Source: Clostridia bacterium (GTDB taxonomy: Bacteria > Bacillota > Clostridia > UMGS1883 > UMGS1540). From it: a stretch of 64,000 nt of DNA. The stretch's first letter is position 1; each line of letters starts with the position of its first letter. The stretch spans positions 1-64,000 of the forward strand of contig JAFSAU010000016.1 in assembly GCA_017442155.1 (NCBI GenBank), read 5' to 3'. The position numbers were made by a program, and so were the translations under genes. Under the pieces are notes generated by a model. The model made no database searches, had not been told where the DNA came from, and saw nothing but the letters and a program-made list of their open reading frames with translations. Shown here piece after piece: positions 33,803-43,244 of the stretch.

Positions 33803-34993
33803 ATGCAGTTATCGAAAAAATATTCTGCCATCAGTCCGTCGCCCACACTGACGATTGACGCAAAATTCAAAGCTATGAAAGCAGACGGGGTTGACGTAGT
33901 CGGTTTCGGTGCAGGAGAACCGGATTTTGACACGCCTGACCATATTAAAGCTGCTGCCATTCGTGCAATTGAGAACGGTGAAACAAAATATACACCGGCC
34001 TCCGGGACCCTGCAGCTCAAAAAAGCAATTTGTAAAAAGCTGCAGAAGGAGAACGGCCTTACATACGAACCTGGTCAGATTGTGATTTCCAACGGTGCAA
34101 AGCATTCTCTTACGAATGTTTTCGGTGCAATTCTGAATCCCGGCGATGAGGTGATTATTCCTGCACCGTACTGGGTCAGCTATCCGGAAATGGTAAAACT
34201 CAACGATGGTGTGCCTTGCGTTCTTGAAACAAAGGAAGAAAACGGGTTTAAGTTTACGGCAGATGAGTTGGATGCCGCTATTACGCCGAAGACACGTGCG
34301 TTGGTTTTGAACAGCCCGTCTAACCCAACAGGTATGGTTTACACACGTGAGGAACTTTCAGCAATTGCTGACATTGTTGTAAAGCGAGATATTTTTGTTG
34401 TTTCCGATGAGATTTACGAGCATCTTATCTATGAGGGAGAAAGGATATCTATTGCCTCCTTCAGTGATGAAATCAAAAAACGGACCATCATTGTAAACGG
34501 TCTTTCCAAAACCTTTGCCATGACGGGCTGGAGAATCGGATATACAGCTTCTGAACCGGAGATTGCAAAACTGATGTCCAGCGTACAGAGTCATGCAACG
34601 TCAAACCCCAATTCTATTGCGCAGGCGGCTTCGGTTGCGGCACTTGAGGGAGGGCTTGATTTTGTTTGCGAAATGAAAGCAGAATACAAACGCCGCCGTG
34701 ATTTTATGGTTTCCCGCATTAACTCTATTCCCGGTCTTTCCTGCAAAAAGCCGGCGGGTGCATTTTATGTTATGATGAATATGAAGGAGTTGATTGGGAA
34801 AAAATGCGATGGAGAAGTAATAGACTCTGCTTCAAAATTTGCTGATCTGTTTTTGGATCGGGCTCTTGTAGCTGTTGTTCCCGGCGAAGGCTTTATGGCT
34901 GACGGCTATGTCCGCTGGTCCTATGCTACAAATATGGAAAATATAAAAAAGGGTCTTGACAGATTGGAAGCATTTGTGAAAACCCTTATTTGA
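33803..34993 (+). CDS. Class I pyridoxal-phosphate aminotransferase, aspartate type
   Basis: The 396-residue aminotransferase probably converts aspartate and 2-oxoglutarate to oxaloacetate and glutamate. It shows GFGAGEPDFDTP, LNSPSNPTGMVY, VVSDEIYEHL, the PLP lysine in GLSKTFAMTGWRIGY, and an arginine-containing C-terminal YVRWSYA. The ATG at 33803 with AGGAGTG upstream is chosen; the longer frame covers the promoter. The CBS-domain gene follows after 10 bases, so the two form an operon. Confidence 0.93.
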   Translation: MQLSKKYSAISPSPTLTIDAKFKAMKADGVDVVGFGAGEPDFDTPDHIKAAAIRAIENGETKYTPASGTLQLKKAICKKLQKENGLTYEPGQIVISNGAKHSLTNVFGAILNPGDEVIIPAPYWVSYPEMVKLNDGVPCVLETKEENGFKFTADELDAAITPKTRALVLNSPSNPTGMVYTREELSAIADIVVKRDIFVVSDEIYEHLIYEGERISIASFSDEIKKRTIIVNGLSKTFAMTGWRIGYTASEPEIAKLMSSVQSHATSNPNSIAQAASVAALEGGLDFVCEMKAEYKRRRDFMVSRINSIPGLSCKKPAGAFYVMMNMKELIGKKCDGEVIDSASKFADLFLDRALVAVVPGEGFMADGYVRWSYATNMENIKKGLDRLEAFVKTLI

Positions 34994-35003
34994 GGTGATA
35001 CAA

Positions 35004-35402
35004 ATGAATGTTATTTCGCTCATTCGTGCTAAGAGTACGGTTGCCTATCTGGAAGAAAACTGTACTGTGCGCCAGGGACTTGAAAAACTTCGCGCACATG
35101 GATTTACGGCAATTCCTGTTATCAGGGAGGATGGAAGCTATGCCGGCAGCATTAGTGAAGGCGATTTCTTGTGGCATCTGCTAAAAACAGGCGGAGATAT
35201 GTACAAGCAGGAATCTTACAAAATTTCTGCCATAATTCGTCCGGATTGGAATCCTCCTGCACATATCAATGTAACTTTAGACCAGTTGTTGGATAGAATT
35301 TTATCACAAAATTTTATACCTATGGTTGATGATCGTAACCTTTTTATCGGTATTATCACCAGACAGGATGTAATTCGTTATTTTGCAACCAAAAAGGCAT
35401 AG
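35004..35402 (+). CDS. CBS-domain pair protein
   Basis: The 132-residue protein consists of two CBS motifs (about 5-60 and 70-130), seen in FTAIPVIREDGSYAGSISEGDFL and FIPMVDDRNLFIGIITRQDVIRYF. Such stand-alone pairs bind adenine nucleotides and act as energy or ligand sensors. It is a different protein from the CBS gene at 48959. GAGGTGAT before the ATG at 35004 fixes the start. It overlaps no neighbour, and the AraC gene follows after 28 bases. Confidence 0.88.
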   Translation: MNVISLIRAKSTVAYLEENCTVRQGLEKLRAHGFTAIPVIREDGSYAGSISEGDFLWHLLKTGGDMYKQESYKISAIIRPDWNPPAHINVTLDQLLDRILSQNFIPMVDDRNLFIGIITRQDVIRYFATKKA

Positions 35403-35430
35403 TTTATTGTCGGAAGGAGACGCAAAAGCG

Positions 35431-36282
35431 ATGAACAAACATGTTTTCGATAACGTTGACATTGATTTTTCATATCGTTATGCAGTAAACGGAGCCCATG
35501 CAAAAACAGTGCATGGGCATGACTTTTTTGAGTTTTTTCTTACGCTCAATGATGGTGTTTTACATCATATAAACGGAAGAGAACAGTTGTTGCATGACGA
35601 TATGCTTGTTTTTATCCGTCCACAGGATGAACATTATTTTTCTCCTGTTGATGGGTTTGAACCGCGACACATCAATCTGGCTTTCCGAAAAGAGATTGTA
35701 TATGCGTTGTTTTCGTATCTTGGAGATGCGGGAGAAGCCCTCCGTCGGCAACTGCTGGAACCTGATATGCCTCCGATTTGCGTTCTTACGGAGCGTGAAC
35801 GCCGACGTGTGATTGAAACAATGAATAGCTTTAATGTTATTGATGCAAAGGATAAAGAGGAAATGCGGCTGGCTCTTCGTTTTTTTGTTGCGGATACATT
35901 TTCTATGTTTGCCAAGAAAATATCTTTGGAGTCTGAGAAAGAGGATAATGTACCGCACTGGCTTGAGGCACTCTGCGAAAAAATGTGTGCACATGAAAAT
36001 TTTACCGAAGGAATCCCCAGAATGGTTGAGCTGAGCGGTAAAACAAGAGAGCATCTGGCGCGCAGTATGCAAAAATATAAAAATATCACAGTAAGCGCAT
36101 TTATAAACAATCTTCGATTAGAGTATGTAGCGAATATGCTTGTGAATAGTGACCTGAACATAGTCGATCTATGCTTTGAAAGCGGGTTTACGAGCCTGGA
36201 TTACTTTGGAAAACAATTTAAGAAGAAATATGGTATGGCACCGTCTAAATTCAGGGATATTATGAAAAAGGAAACAATTTAA
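35431..36282 (+). CDS. AraC family transcriptional regulator (second)
   Basis: The 283-residue protein has an N-terminal cupin domain with a metal-like His pattern (HGHDFFEFFLTL, HHINGREQ) and two C-terminal helix-turn-helix motifs ending VDLCFESGFTSLDYFGKQFKKKYGMAPSKF. The ATG at 35431 follows GGAAGGAGACG. It ends at a terminator just before the second surface cluster, in the same direction, and is a natural candidate regulator of that cluster. Confidence 0.9.
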   Translation: MNKHVFDNVDIDFSYRYAVNGAHAKTVHGHDFFEFFLTLNDGVLHHINGREQLLHDDMLVFIRPQDEHYFSPVDGFEPRHINLAFRKEIVYALFSYLGDAGEALRRQLLEPDMPPICVLTERERRRVIETMNSFNVIDAKDKEEMRLALRFFVADTFSMFAKKISLESEKEDNVPHWLEALCEKMCAHENFTEGIPRMVELSGKTREHLARSMQKYKNITVSAFINNLRLEYVANMLVNSDLNIVDLCFESGFTSLDYFGKQFKKKYGMAPSKFRDIMKKETI

Positions 36283-36300
36283 ATTAGAAAATTTGCTTTG

Positions 36301-36335
36301 AATGCACAATTCTTGTTATAGAATTGTGCATTTTT
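36301..36335 (+). terminator. Terminator after the second AraC gene
   Basis: AATGCACAATTC (36301-36312) pairs perfectly with GAATTGTGCATT (36321-36332) and runs into TTTTT. Confidence 0.88.
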
Positions 36336-36454
36336 AAATATCACAATAAAATGAGTTTGGAATCATAAAAAACCGAGAACTTTTACTTTAACACTGTTAG
36401 AATAAAAATAATCGTACAAGAAGTGCGGAAAATAAGACAGAAAGAAGGAAGGGT

Positions 36455-39400
36455 ATGCGCACAAAAAGAAGTATTGGATGGCTTTTAATTTTTGCAATGT
36501 TGTTGTCTTCGATAACGGTATTTGCGGCAGAAGGACAAGAGGCGATTCAAAATGGTTCCATGGAGACAATCGGAGCAGATGGATTTCCCTCTGCCTGGTC
36601 AATGGTTCGTGCAACAATAGGAGAAAATTTTGAAGTCACTAAAGATGCAAAAACAGGGAATGCTGCAATCCGCTTTTATGCAGATAAAGATTCTTTGCAT
36701 GCTGTGCAGACGATTTCAAATCTTGTATCAGGAGAAAGCTATACTGTGACGGCGCAGCTGAAGCAGGCTAAAGGAACCGGTGCCGCGATAAAGATTGAAT
36801 TCGCCAATGCCGCCGGAGAATCCATTTCCGATAAGGCAGTGTATCAGGCCTTTCGTGATGCAGGTGATGCGTGGACAAAGGTATCTGTACCTTTTACGAT
36901 GCCTTCTGATGCGGTAAGTGCCGTACTTATGGTTCGTTTGGTCGGCGGTGGTGATGTAACCTGGGACGATGTCTCCATCGTTGGTAAGCTGGGCGGCGGC
37001 TCTGCGACAAGCAAGCCCGTTACTCCGGCGGCAACTCCGGCTCCGACGGCCACACCCGTGCCGACATCTACACCGGCTCCTGTAGAAACAGATAAGATTA
37101 TGATTGCACCGACAGTTGAGCTTCGTGACGGAACGGCTTATTCGGTGGCAGAGCGCGAAAGAATAGATTTTCCTTTTAACGGCGTAACAGGTACTGCAGC
37201 GACAAAAGCTGTCGGCGAGCACGGTGATACAGAAATCATCATGAATGGCAGCTTTGAATATAAAACAGGTGCCGCTTTTTCAAATTGGGGCGTTGTTTCT
37301 GGCACGCTTGATGAGAAAGGGGCCTTTGTTGAAACAGCAGACGTAAAAGACGGCAAACAGGCACTTCGCTTCACATCCGATGCAAATGTACATATTGTTC
37401 AGGGAACAACGAAATGTACTGCCGGTGAATACGAACTTAGTGCGTGGTGTAAGAGAGTCTCCGAAACAGGTACGCCCGTAATATCACTTATGGTGTACTA
37501 TAAGAATCCATCTGATGGATTTTCTCTTGAAGCTAAGTCACGTCCGACACTCACTTTTGCGGATGCCCCTGTAGGAGAATGGGTGTTCCGTACATTCAAA
37601 TTCACCATGCCTGCTGAGGTGACGCAGGTTTCTATTTTGACCCGCCTGATGGGTGCCGGTGATGTTATCTTTGATAAGATTTCCTTAATCGGTCCGGCCA
37701 GGGAAGAGGTACTTGATCCCATGCCGGAATACATCCCACCGGCAGAGGGCGTTGAAAATCTCATCTATGATCCCGGCTTTGAAATGAATTCCTTTGAATA
37801 CATAGCACAGGCCGAAGAACGACTGAATGTCTGGTTTTCACGTTCTAATACCTTTGGCGGCTTCTGGGGGATTTCCTCGGACGAAGCACACTCTGGCAAT
37901 TCCAGTATGCGCCTGAAGTTCGAGGCTTCCACCTCCATGCCCTGGGTCGGACAGATTGTACCCGTAACGCCCGGACAGGAATACCAGTTCTCTGCATGGG
38001 TGAAGGTGGGAGAGGGTTCTCAGAGCTGGATGCGTCTGCAGGCGGATGCTTACTCCGGCGTGCAACAGACTTCAGAAACTTACATTAAAGACGGCCAGGC
38101 GAAAAATGACCCGTTTGTGATTGATAAATTTAATACGGAGTGGCAGCATGTAACCACTCGTTTCACACCGTATCCCGGTACAACGCACTATGCACTTTTG
38201 TTGCGCGCCGGTTCGGAATACCCGTATGAGATGTATATTGATGACGTGGAGTTCTTCCCGATCAGTACCGCAAACGAGGTTATGCATATGCTGGAAACCG
38301 ACGAGGTGTTCTACTATTCCGACTGGACGGGCAACGGCCGCGCGAACGTTTCAACTTATGTTGACCGTAAGCCCGAGCTTGCCGGCGCACCCATGCGCTT
38401 CCGTCTTTTAGACGGGGAAAGCGTTCTGAAGGAAGAGGTGGTAACGCTTACGCCGGAAGGAACAGGGGAATTCTTCTATGATTTGGACCTTCTTGCAGAA
38501 AAGAAGAAGGAATATAAAGTTGAGGCAAGGCTTTTAAATTCTGACGGCACGCCGACGGAGAACTTCCTCGAACGTATCATTTATAAGTACGACCGTCCTA
38601 CACTTCTGGACGAAAACATGAAGTTTATGACAAACGGCGGTAAGGTTATCAATTACGTACTGGCTCAGGGCTCGGTAGAAGAAGTTATGTACCGCGTTGG
38701 TGAGACGGGTGCAACGGTTGGTCGTGCTATTGGATCGGGGCGCACCACACTTCTTGAGAAGCTAGATATCGCCCAGGCAAACGGCATGATGGCAACAGTA
38801 ACGCTTTTCAACCACGAGGACATTCGAGATCCTGCAGTCCGTGAAAAAGTGATTGAAACTATTAATATTGCGAAGGACCATCCGGCACTGTTCGGCTGGT
38901 ACCTCTGGGAAGAGCCTTCTTTCAGCGGTGACAACATAGATTTGGATGAAAATATCCGTATTGGTACAAAACTGATAAGGGATATGGATCCTGATCATCC
39001 TATTGGTTCTGTTATATCGGAAGATGATTATTACGGACGCCTTGTAACCTATAATGACTGGATGGACCTTGACTGCTATCCGGCACAGGCTTACGACGGC
39101 AGAACGCAGTACATTGCTGATAATATGGCACACGCCATGGAGGTTTCAAATTGGCAGAAGAATATGTCAATCATGATTCAGGCCTTTGAATGGTTTGAAT
39201 ATAAACCTACCTGGGATGAAATGCGAAGCTTTATTTACCAGTGCTTCTTTGAAGGGTCTTCAGGCTTTAGTTTCCATACCTTTGGAAAGGAAGGCACTAC
39301 GGCTGAGGATGGAACAGCTGTTTTGGTTGGGGATGAACACTGGAATGCTATGGTTGATTCCCAGTGGGAATACGACTTTATGTTTGACCACTTTGTAAAC

Positions 39401-40234
39401 GAAAAGTATCCTTTATTTAATGAAGCAAGAACACCGGGCGTAAGATGGCGGCTTGCAGTTGTAGACGATGCGCTTTATGCAATTGTTCTGAATATGAATG
39501 ACACCGAAACTAACCACATTGACATTAAACTGCAAAGCTATGATGGTAAGGTAACCGTAAACGGCTTTACGGCAGAGCTTCTGGCCGGTGGCGAAAAGAC
39601 TACCTTGACTGGTGATGGTGATACCCTTTCTCTGGATGTTCCGGGCTTTGGCGCACTGCTTTATAAGATTACACCAAATACTCCCACGGATTTCTCGGGC
39701 GTCAAGGGTAGCCGTTTCCGTGACCTGTACAACCATGTCTGGGCAAGAGAAGCTATCATCAATTTGGATGAAGCCGGCATTGTAAACGATAAAAGTGCCA
39801 TTGCCTTTGGTGCAAAGGATAACATTACCCGTGGTGACTATGCTATGTTCCTTGTCCGCACTCTGGGACTGGCGAGTGATTCTACCGAAAACTTTGCCGA
39901 TGTAAAGCCTCATGCCGAGTATGCAAAGGAACTGGCAATCGGAAAAGCAACCGGTATTCTGCAAGGCGTAGGAGACAACAAGTTTAATCCTACGGCACAA
40001 ATTACCCGTCAGGATATGATGACAATGACTTCACGTGCCATGCAGCTTTCAGGGACTGCCGACCTTGCCCGATTTTCCGACAGCGGAAGTATCGCAGACT
40101 ATGCCGCCGCACATGTGGCCGCCATGGTTGCAGAGGGCCTCATTCAGGGAAATGCCGACGGCACCATTAACCCTCTCGGTAACACCACGAGAGCCGAAGC
40201 TGCTGTGATTATGTACCGAATTTTAGGAAGATAA
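36455..40234 (+). CDS. SLH-anchored multi-CBM protein with glycosidase-like barrel (giant C)
   Basis: The 1259-residue protein has a signal peptide (1-24), a carbohydrate-binding-like domain (about 28-180), a long Thr/Pro/Ala linker (about 185-220), two more binding-like domains (about 250-415 and 425-600), an Ig-like segment and the barrel (about 710-1010). The acidic pair E819-E820 lies in GWYLWEEPSFSG, so the paralogues' DEP is EEP here. The later barrel strand reads IMIQAFEWFEYKPTW. Three SLH repeats (about 1075-1259) close the protein. The linker suggests an O-glycosylated, flexible display. The next gene begins 18 bases downstream. Confidence 0.8.
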   Translation: MRTKRSIGWLLIFAMLLSSITVFAAEGQEAIQNGSMETIGADGFPSAWSMVRATIGENFEVTKDAKTGNAAIRFYADKDSLHAVQTISNLVSGESYTVTAQLKQAKGTGAAIKIEFANAAGESISDKAVYQAFRDAGDAWTKVSVPFTMPSDAVSAVLMVRLVGGGDVTWDDVSIVGKLGGGSATSKPVTPAATPAPTATPVPTSTPAPVETDKIMIAPTVELRDGTAYSVAERERIDFPFNGVTGTAATKAVGEHGDTEIIMNGSFEYKTGAAFSNWGVVSGTLDEKGAFVETADVKDGKQALRFTSDANVHIVQGTTKCTAGEYELSAWCKRVSETGTPVISLMVYYKNPSDGFSLEAKSRPTLTFADAPVGEWVFRTFKFTMPAEVTQVSILTRLMGAGDVIFDKISLIGPAREEVLDPMPEYIPPAEGVENLIYDPGFEMNSFEYIAQAEERLNVWFSRSNTFGGFWGISSDEAHSGNSSMRLKFEASTSMPWVGQIVPVTPGQEYQFSAWVKVGEGSQSWMRLQADAYSGVQQTSETYIKDGQAKNDPFVIDKFNTEWQHVTTRFTPYPGTTHYALLLRAGSEYPYEMYIDDVEFFPISTANEVMHMLETDEVFYYSDWTGNGRANVSTYVDRKPELAGAPMRFRLLDGESVLKEEVVTLTPEGTGEFFYDLDLLAEKKKEYKVEARLLNSDGTPTENFLERIIYKYDRPTLLDENMKFMTNGGKVINYVLAQGSVEEVMYRVGETGATVGRAIGSGRTTLLEKLDIAQANGMMATVTLFNHEDIRDPAVREKVIETINIAKDHPALFGWYLWEEPSFSGDNIDLDENIRIGTKLIRDMDPDHPIGSVISEDDYYGRLVTYNDWMDLDCYPAQAYDGRTQYIADNMAHAMEVSNWQKNMSIMIQAFEWFEYKPTWDEMRSFIYQCFFEGSSGFSFHTFGKEGTTAEDGTAVLVGDEHWNAMVDSQWEYDFMFDHFVNEKYPLFNEARTPGVRWRLAVVDDALYAIVLNMNDTETNHIDIKLQSYDGKVTVNGFTAELLAGGEKTTLTGDGDTLSLDVPGFGALLYKITPNTPTDFSGVKGSRFRDLYNHVWAREAIINLDEAGIVNDKSAIAFGAKDNITRGDYAMFLVRTLGLASDSTENFADVKPHAEYAKELAIGKATGILQGVGDNKFNPTAQITRQDMMTMTSRAMQLSGTADLARFSDSGSIADYAAAHVAAMVAEGLIQGNADGTINPLGNTTRAEAAVIMYRILGR

Positions 40235-40252
40235 AACAGAAAGGGGAAGAAA

Positions 40253-42928
40253 ATGCTTAAAAAATTACTCGCGCTTTGTCTTGCGCTTCTTATGCTCAGC
40301 CTGCCCGCTTCAGCCATGCTGGTTGATATCGGGGGCGAGGCGTACGAAGAAGAAATTGCCCTCCTGTATGATCTGGGCATTGTTGAAGGGAAAGAGGCCG
40401 ACCTCTTTATGCCGAACGACAACCTGACCCGTGCAGAGATGGCCACAATTGTTCTTCGTCTTCTTGGCACGACGGGCAATGTCCCGGCCGCCTTTACAGA
40501 TGTTCCGGCAGAGCATTGGGCAAGTCTGATTATCGGCACAGCCGCGCAGATGCAGATTGTAAACGGTGTTTCCGAAACGGAATTTGCACCGGAGGAAGCA
40601 GTTACCTATCCACAGGCGGTGAAAATGCTCGTATGTGCTTTAGGGTACGACGTGCAGGCCCAGAGCATGGGCGGGTATCCGACGGGGCACCTTTCCAAAG
40701 CTTCTCAGCTTGGTGTTCTGGACGGTACCGCTGATAGCGGTAGTGCTATCTCCCGGGGCACCATGGCAAAGCTTGTGGCAAATGCACTGGAAGTAAGTGT
40801 TTTCGTCCGCACGGCTTATGGTGACGCCTATACTTTTGCAGAAAAAGAGGGAGCCACCCTTTTGAACTCCTACATGGACATAGAGGTTATTAAAGGAAAG
40901 GTTACAGCAAATTCTATGCTTAATCTTGGCGGTGCGTCCGCCCGCGCAGGGCAGTTTTCCATCGGTGATATTACGATTGAGGAAGGCACAACCTTTGGCG
41001 GGAAATACATAGGCCGTACCGTTACAGCGTATGTCCGGGAAGAAAATGATGTGTATACGGCACTGCATGTAGCTTCTAAATATAAGGACGGTTATAAAGA
41101 GGTGGATGCTTCTGATATTTTGCCCGCTTCCACGCTGACTCTTTTGCAATATGAAGAAGAGAATAAAGCGATAAAAGCAGAAATTTCAAGCTCTGCCACC
41201 TGGATATACAATGGTGTCGTAAAAAGGGATATGACACCTGCGGAACTGATTTTTGATATCGGTAATGTAGCTCTTATCTCCGAAAATGGAGAGGCAGCAG
41301 AAACAGTTTTTGTGTACAGCTATAAAAACCTGATTGTGGATACAGTCCGCACGGACCTTCATAAAGTCACCTTTAAAAACCCCAGTGAAGGTATGTCAGC
41401 TCTCGTGTTGGATCCCAATGACGCATCTGTGAAATATACCTTGATAAATAATAGAGGATCAGAAGTGAAACTCGAGGAGCTTGCCGAATGGGACGTTCTG
41501 TCCGTTGCAAAAAACGGGAATGTATATCGTATTATCCGTGAAAACCGTGTAGTCTCCGGTAAGGTAACAGAGCTTGGTGAGAAGGAGGCTGTGATTGGTG
41601 ACGAAAGGTATGAAATTGCTGCCAATGTAGACCGAAACAGCGAAATTACTGCTCCGGCCATTGATATGGAAGCCAATTTCTATCTGGACTTTACCGGGAA
41701 AATTGCCGCTGCCGATACAGAAAACTTCAAGGAATATAAATATGCGTATCTGGTTTCTGTTTTCAAAGAAAAGGGAATCAGCGGCATAGAAACCGTGAAG
41801 ATGTTCACGGAAGACAGCGAAATGAAGATATTTACGCTGTCTGATAACTTCAAGCTAAATAACATACCGGCCGACACCCTTGTAACAGAGGCGGGCAACG
41901 CCGTTTATACCGGTAGTGCCACAAAGAGACAACTGGTCCGTTTTAAGGCAAACGCCTCTGATGAACTGCTTATGCTGGAAACGGCGTTGGATATTAAGGA
42001 TAACCGGGATTCCTACACAACGGAACAACGCACAGCCCGCTTTACGGAAGAAAGATTCTATACGAGCGGCGGACTCTATGGTCCCCCGGCAAGAATGTAT
42101 GAATTTAAGTTCCTGGTCCGTGAGAAAACGAAGGTGTTCCGCGTTCCTGAAACCTATACCGGCAACGACACCCTCTTCTCCATGATTGATCCCATGAGTA
42201 TCGGTCATCTTTCCACATGGGGCACTCTGCCGAATCTGACATTGTTTGATGTGGATGAGGAAAGTGTTATTTCTGCCATGGTTACAGTGGACAGTGCCAG
42301 TGGCTCTGTAGAACAGATGGGTGTTATCGCGAATGTGTCTAAAACTTTAAATGGTGAAGGTGAAACCTTAAACAGCTTAAAGCTTTTGACCGACAATGGA
42401 GAGGTTTCCATTACAATCAGCGAAACAGCAGATATTTCACTCTGGACTTCCTTTAATTCGAGAGGACAGGTGCTGGACGGCGAGACAGCCAATGCGGCGC
42501 CGAGACTTACTTTTGCAGACCTCTCCGTAGGTGACGTAATCTGGTACAGTAGCCCCAACACAGTGGGCGAGACCGGCACCATTCACGTTGTACACCAGAT
42601 GGGCGTTACCCCGGCAAACCGTAAAACCTTCGATAGCGGTAACGACACTACGGCTACCGCAGGTCCATACCCCGGCTTTATTCTGACCTATGGACCGGTT
42701 GTGGAAACCTCACAGTACGGTGCTACCGTTCAGTATCCTTTAAATGTTGACGGAACAGGTGGAAACACTACTTCCATTCTTTCCTACGAATCTGTGAAGG
42801 GTGTGTATCTGTACGATACTGTGCGCAAAACCTTTAGTGAGATTACAACTGCGGAAATTTACGAGCAGGATATGATGTTCTCCTATCGTAACAATCTGCA
42901 GGAACGTCTGTTCGTGGTTTACAGATAA
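40253..42928 (+). CDS. N-terminal SLH-domain secreted protein
   Basis: The 891-residue protein has a signal peptide (1-20) followed directly by SLH repeats (about 22-195; LTRAEMATIVLRLL, AFTDVPAEHWA). The long remainder is made of beta-rich segments without recognised motifs. This order, SLH first and a long beta-rich tail after, is that of S-layer-type proteins and opposite to the giants, whose SLH repeats are C-terminal. AAAGGGGAAG precedes the ATG. It is probably co-transcribed with giant C and may share its anchoring polymer. No enzyme motif is visible. Confidence 0.78.
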   Translation: MLKKLLALCLALLMLSLPASAMLVDIGGEAYEEEIALLYDLGIVEGKEADLFMPNDNLTRAEMATIVLRLLGTTGNVPAAFTDVPAEHWASLIIGTAAQMQIVNGVSETEFAPEEAVTYPQAVKMLVCALGYDVQAQSMGGYPTGHLSKASQLGVLDGTADSGSAISRGTMAKLVANALEVSVFVRTAYGDAYTFAEKEGATLLNSYMDIEVIKGKVTANSMLNLGGASARAGQFSIGDITIEEGTTFGGKYIGRTVTAYVREENDVYTALHVASKYKDGYKEVDASDILPASTLTLLQYEEENKAIKAEISSSATWIYNGVVKRDMTPAELIFDIGNVALISENGEAAETVFVYSYKNLIVDTVRTDLHKVTFKNPSEGMSALVLDPNDASVKYTLINNRGSEVKLEELAEWDVLSVAKNGNVYRIIRENRVVSGKVTELGEKEAVIGDERYEIAANVDRNSEITAPAIDMEANFYLDFTGKIAAADTENFKEYKYAYLVSVFKEKGISGIETVKMFTEDSEMKIFTLSDNFKLNNIPADTLVTEAGNAVYTGSATKRQLVRFKANASDELLMLETALDIKDNRDSYTTEQRTARFTEERFYTSGGLYGPPARMYEFKFLVREKTKVFRVPETYTGNDTLFSMIDPMSIGHLSTWGTLPNLTLFDVDEESVISAMVTVDSASGSVEQMGVIANVSKTLNGEGETLNSLKLLTDNGEVSITISETADISLWTSFNSRGQVLDGETANAAPRLTFADLSVGDVIWYSSPNTVGETGTIHVVHQMGVTPANRKTFDSGNDTTATAGPYPGFILTYGPVVETSQYGATVQYPLNVDGTGGNTTSILSYESVKGVYLYDTVRKTFSEITTAEIYEQDMMFSYRNNLQERLFVVYR

Positions 42929-42955
42929 CAAATCGGGCAAATATTATATTTTAAC

Positions 42956-42984
42956 TTGACAGAAAGGAGTTTTTGTGCTATGAT
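42956..42984 (+). promoter_or_regulatory. Near-perfect sigma-A promoter of a structured RNA
   Basis: TTGACA (42956-42961) and TATGAT (42979-42984) are exactly 17 bases apart, placing the start of transcription near 42991. It lies 27 bases past the stop of the N-terminal-SLH gene, so the downstream RNA and giant D are not dependent on that gene's transcription. Confidence 0.85.
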
Positions 42985-42990
42985 TAGAGA

Positions 42991-43224
42991 AAAGAGTAAG
43001 CTTTCACTGTTCTCTACTCTGAAAGACGCGGTATCCGGCGTATGCTTCCGTTTACGTGGCTACTTTGCCTCGGCTTCCCCAATGGCCGGGGGGAGAAATG
43101 TTGCCATTGTAGAAAAAACGGTATATGCACCCTGGGTACCCGACGAGACAAAAGCTCCTTTTGAGAAAGAGAGCATTTTAATAGAAAGGGACACTTGTGC
43201 ACTTTTGCACAGGTGCCCCTTTTT
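42991..43224 (+). ncRNA. Structured RNA: 6S-like RNA or cis-regulatory leader
   Basis: The approximately 234-nt transcript can fold as follows. An outer helix joins 43009-43015 to 43168-43174. A long arm stacks five helices: 43030-36/43134-40, 43038-43/43123-28, 43048-53/43116-21, 43057-63/43100-06 and 43074-80/43089-95. A small hairpin (43149-54/43158-63) sits on the 3' side of the bubble between them. A terminator ends it. Closing helix, asymmetric bubble with a 3'-side hairpin and a long apical arm recall 6S RNA, but I cannot confirm conserved 6S sequence. The terminator only 21 bases before giant D's ATG equally suggests an attenuator. Confidence 0.6.
43185..43224 (+). terminator. Intrinsic terminator just upstream of giant D
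   Basis: A 17-bp stem with one mismatch (43185-43201 with 43206-43222) is followed by a T run, then GAAAGGAG and the ATG of giant D. CTTTC at 43001-43005 could pair with GAAAG at 43184-43188 and so compete with the stem base. Confidence 0.85.
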
Positions 43225-43244
43225 ATGCTTTTGAAAGGAGCAAG

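Noticed and set aside
42980-43234. An 84-codon open frame starting ATG with AAAGGAG upstream, inside the structured RNA region
   Set aside because: Its ATG overlaps the -10 box of the promoter, so a transcript from that promoter cannot contain it, and the frame runs through the terminator stem. Conserved pairing fits RNA better, though translation from an upstream transcript is not excluded.
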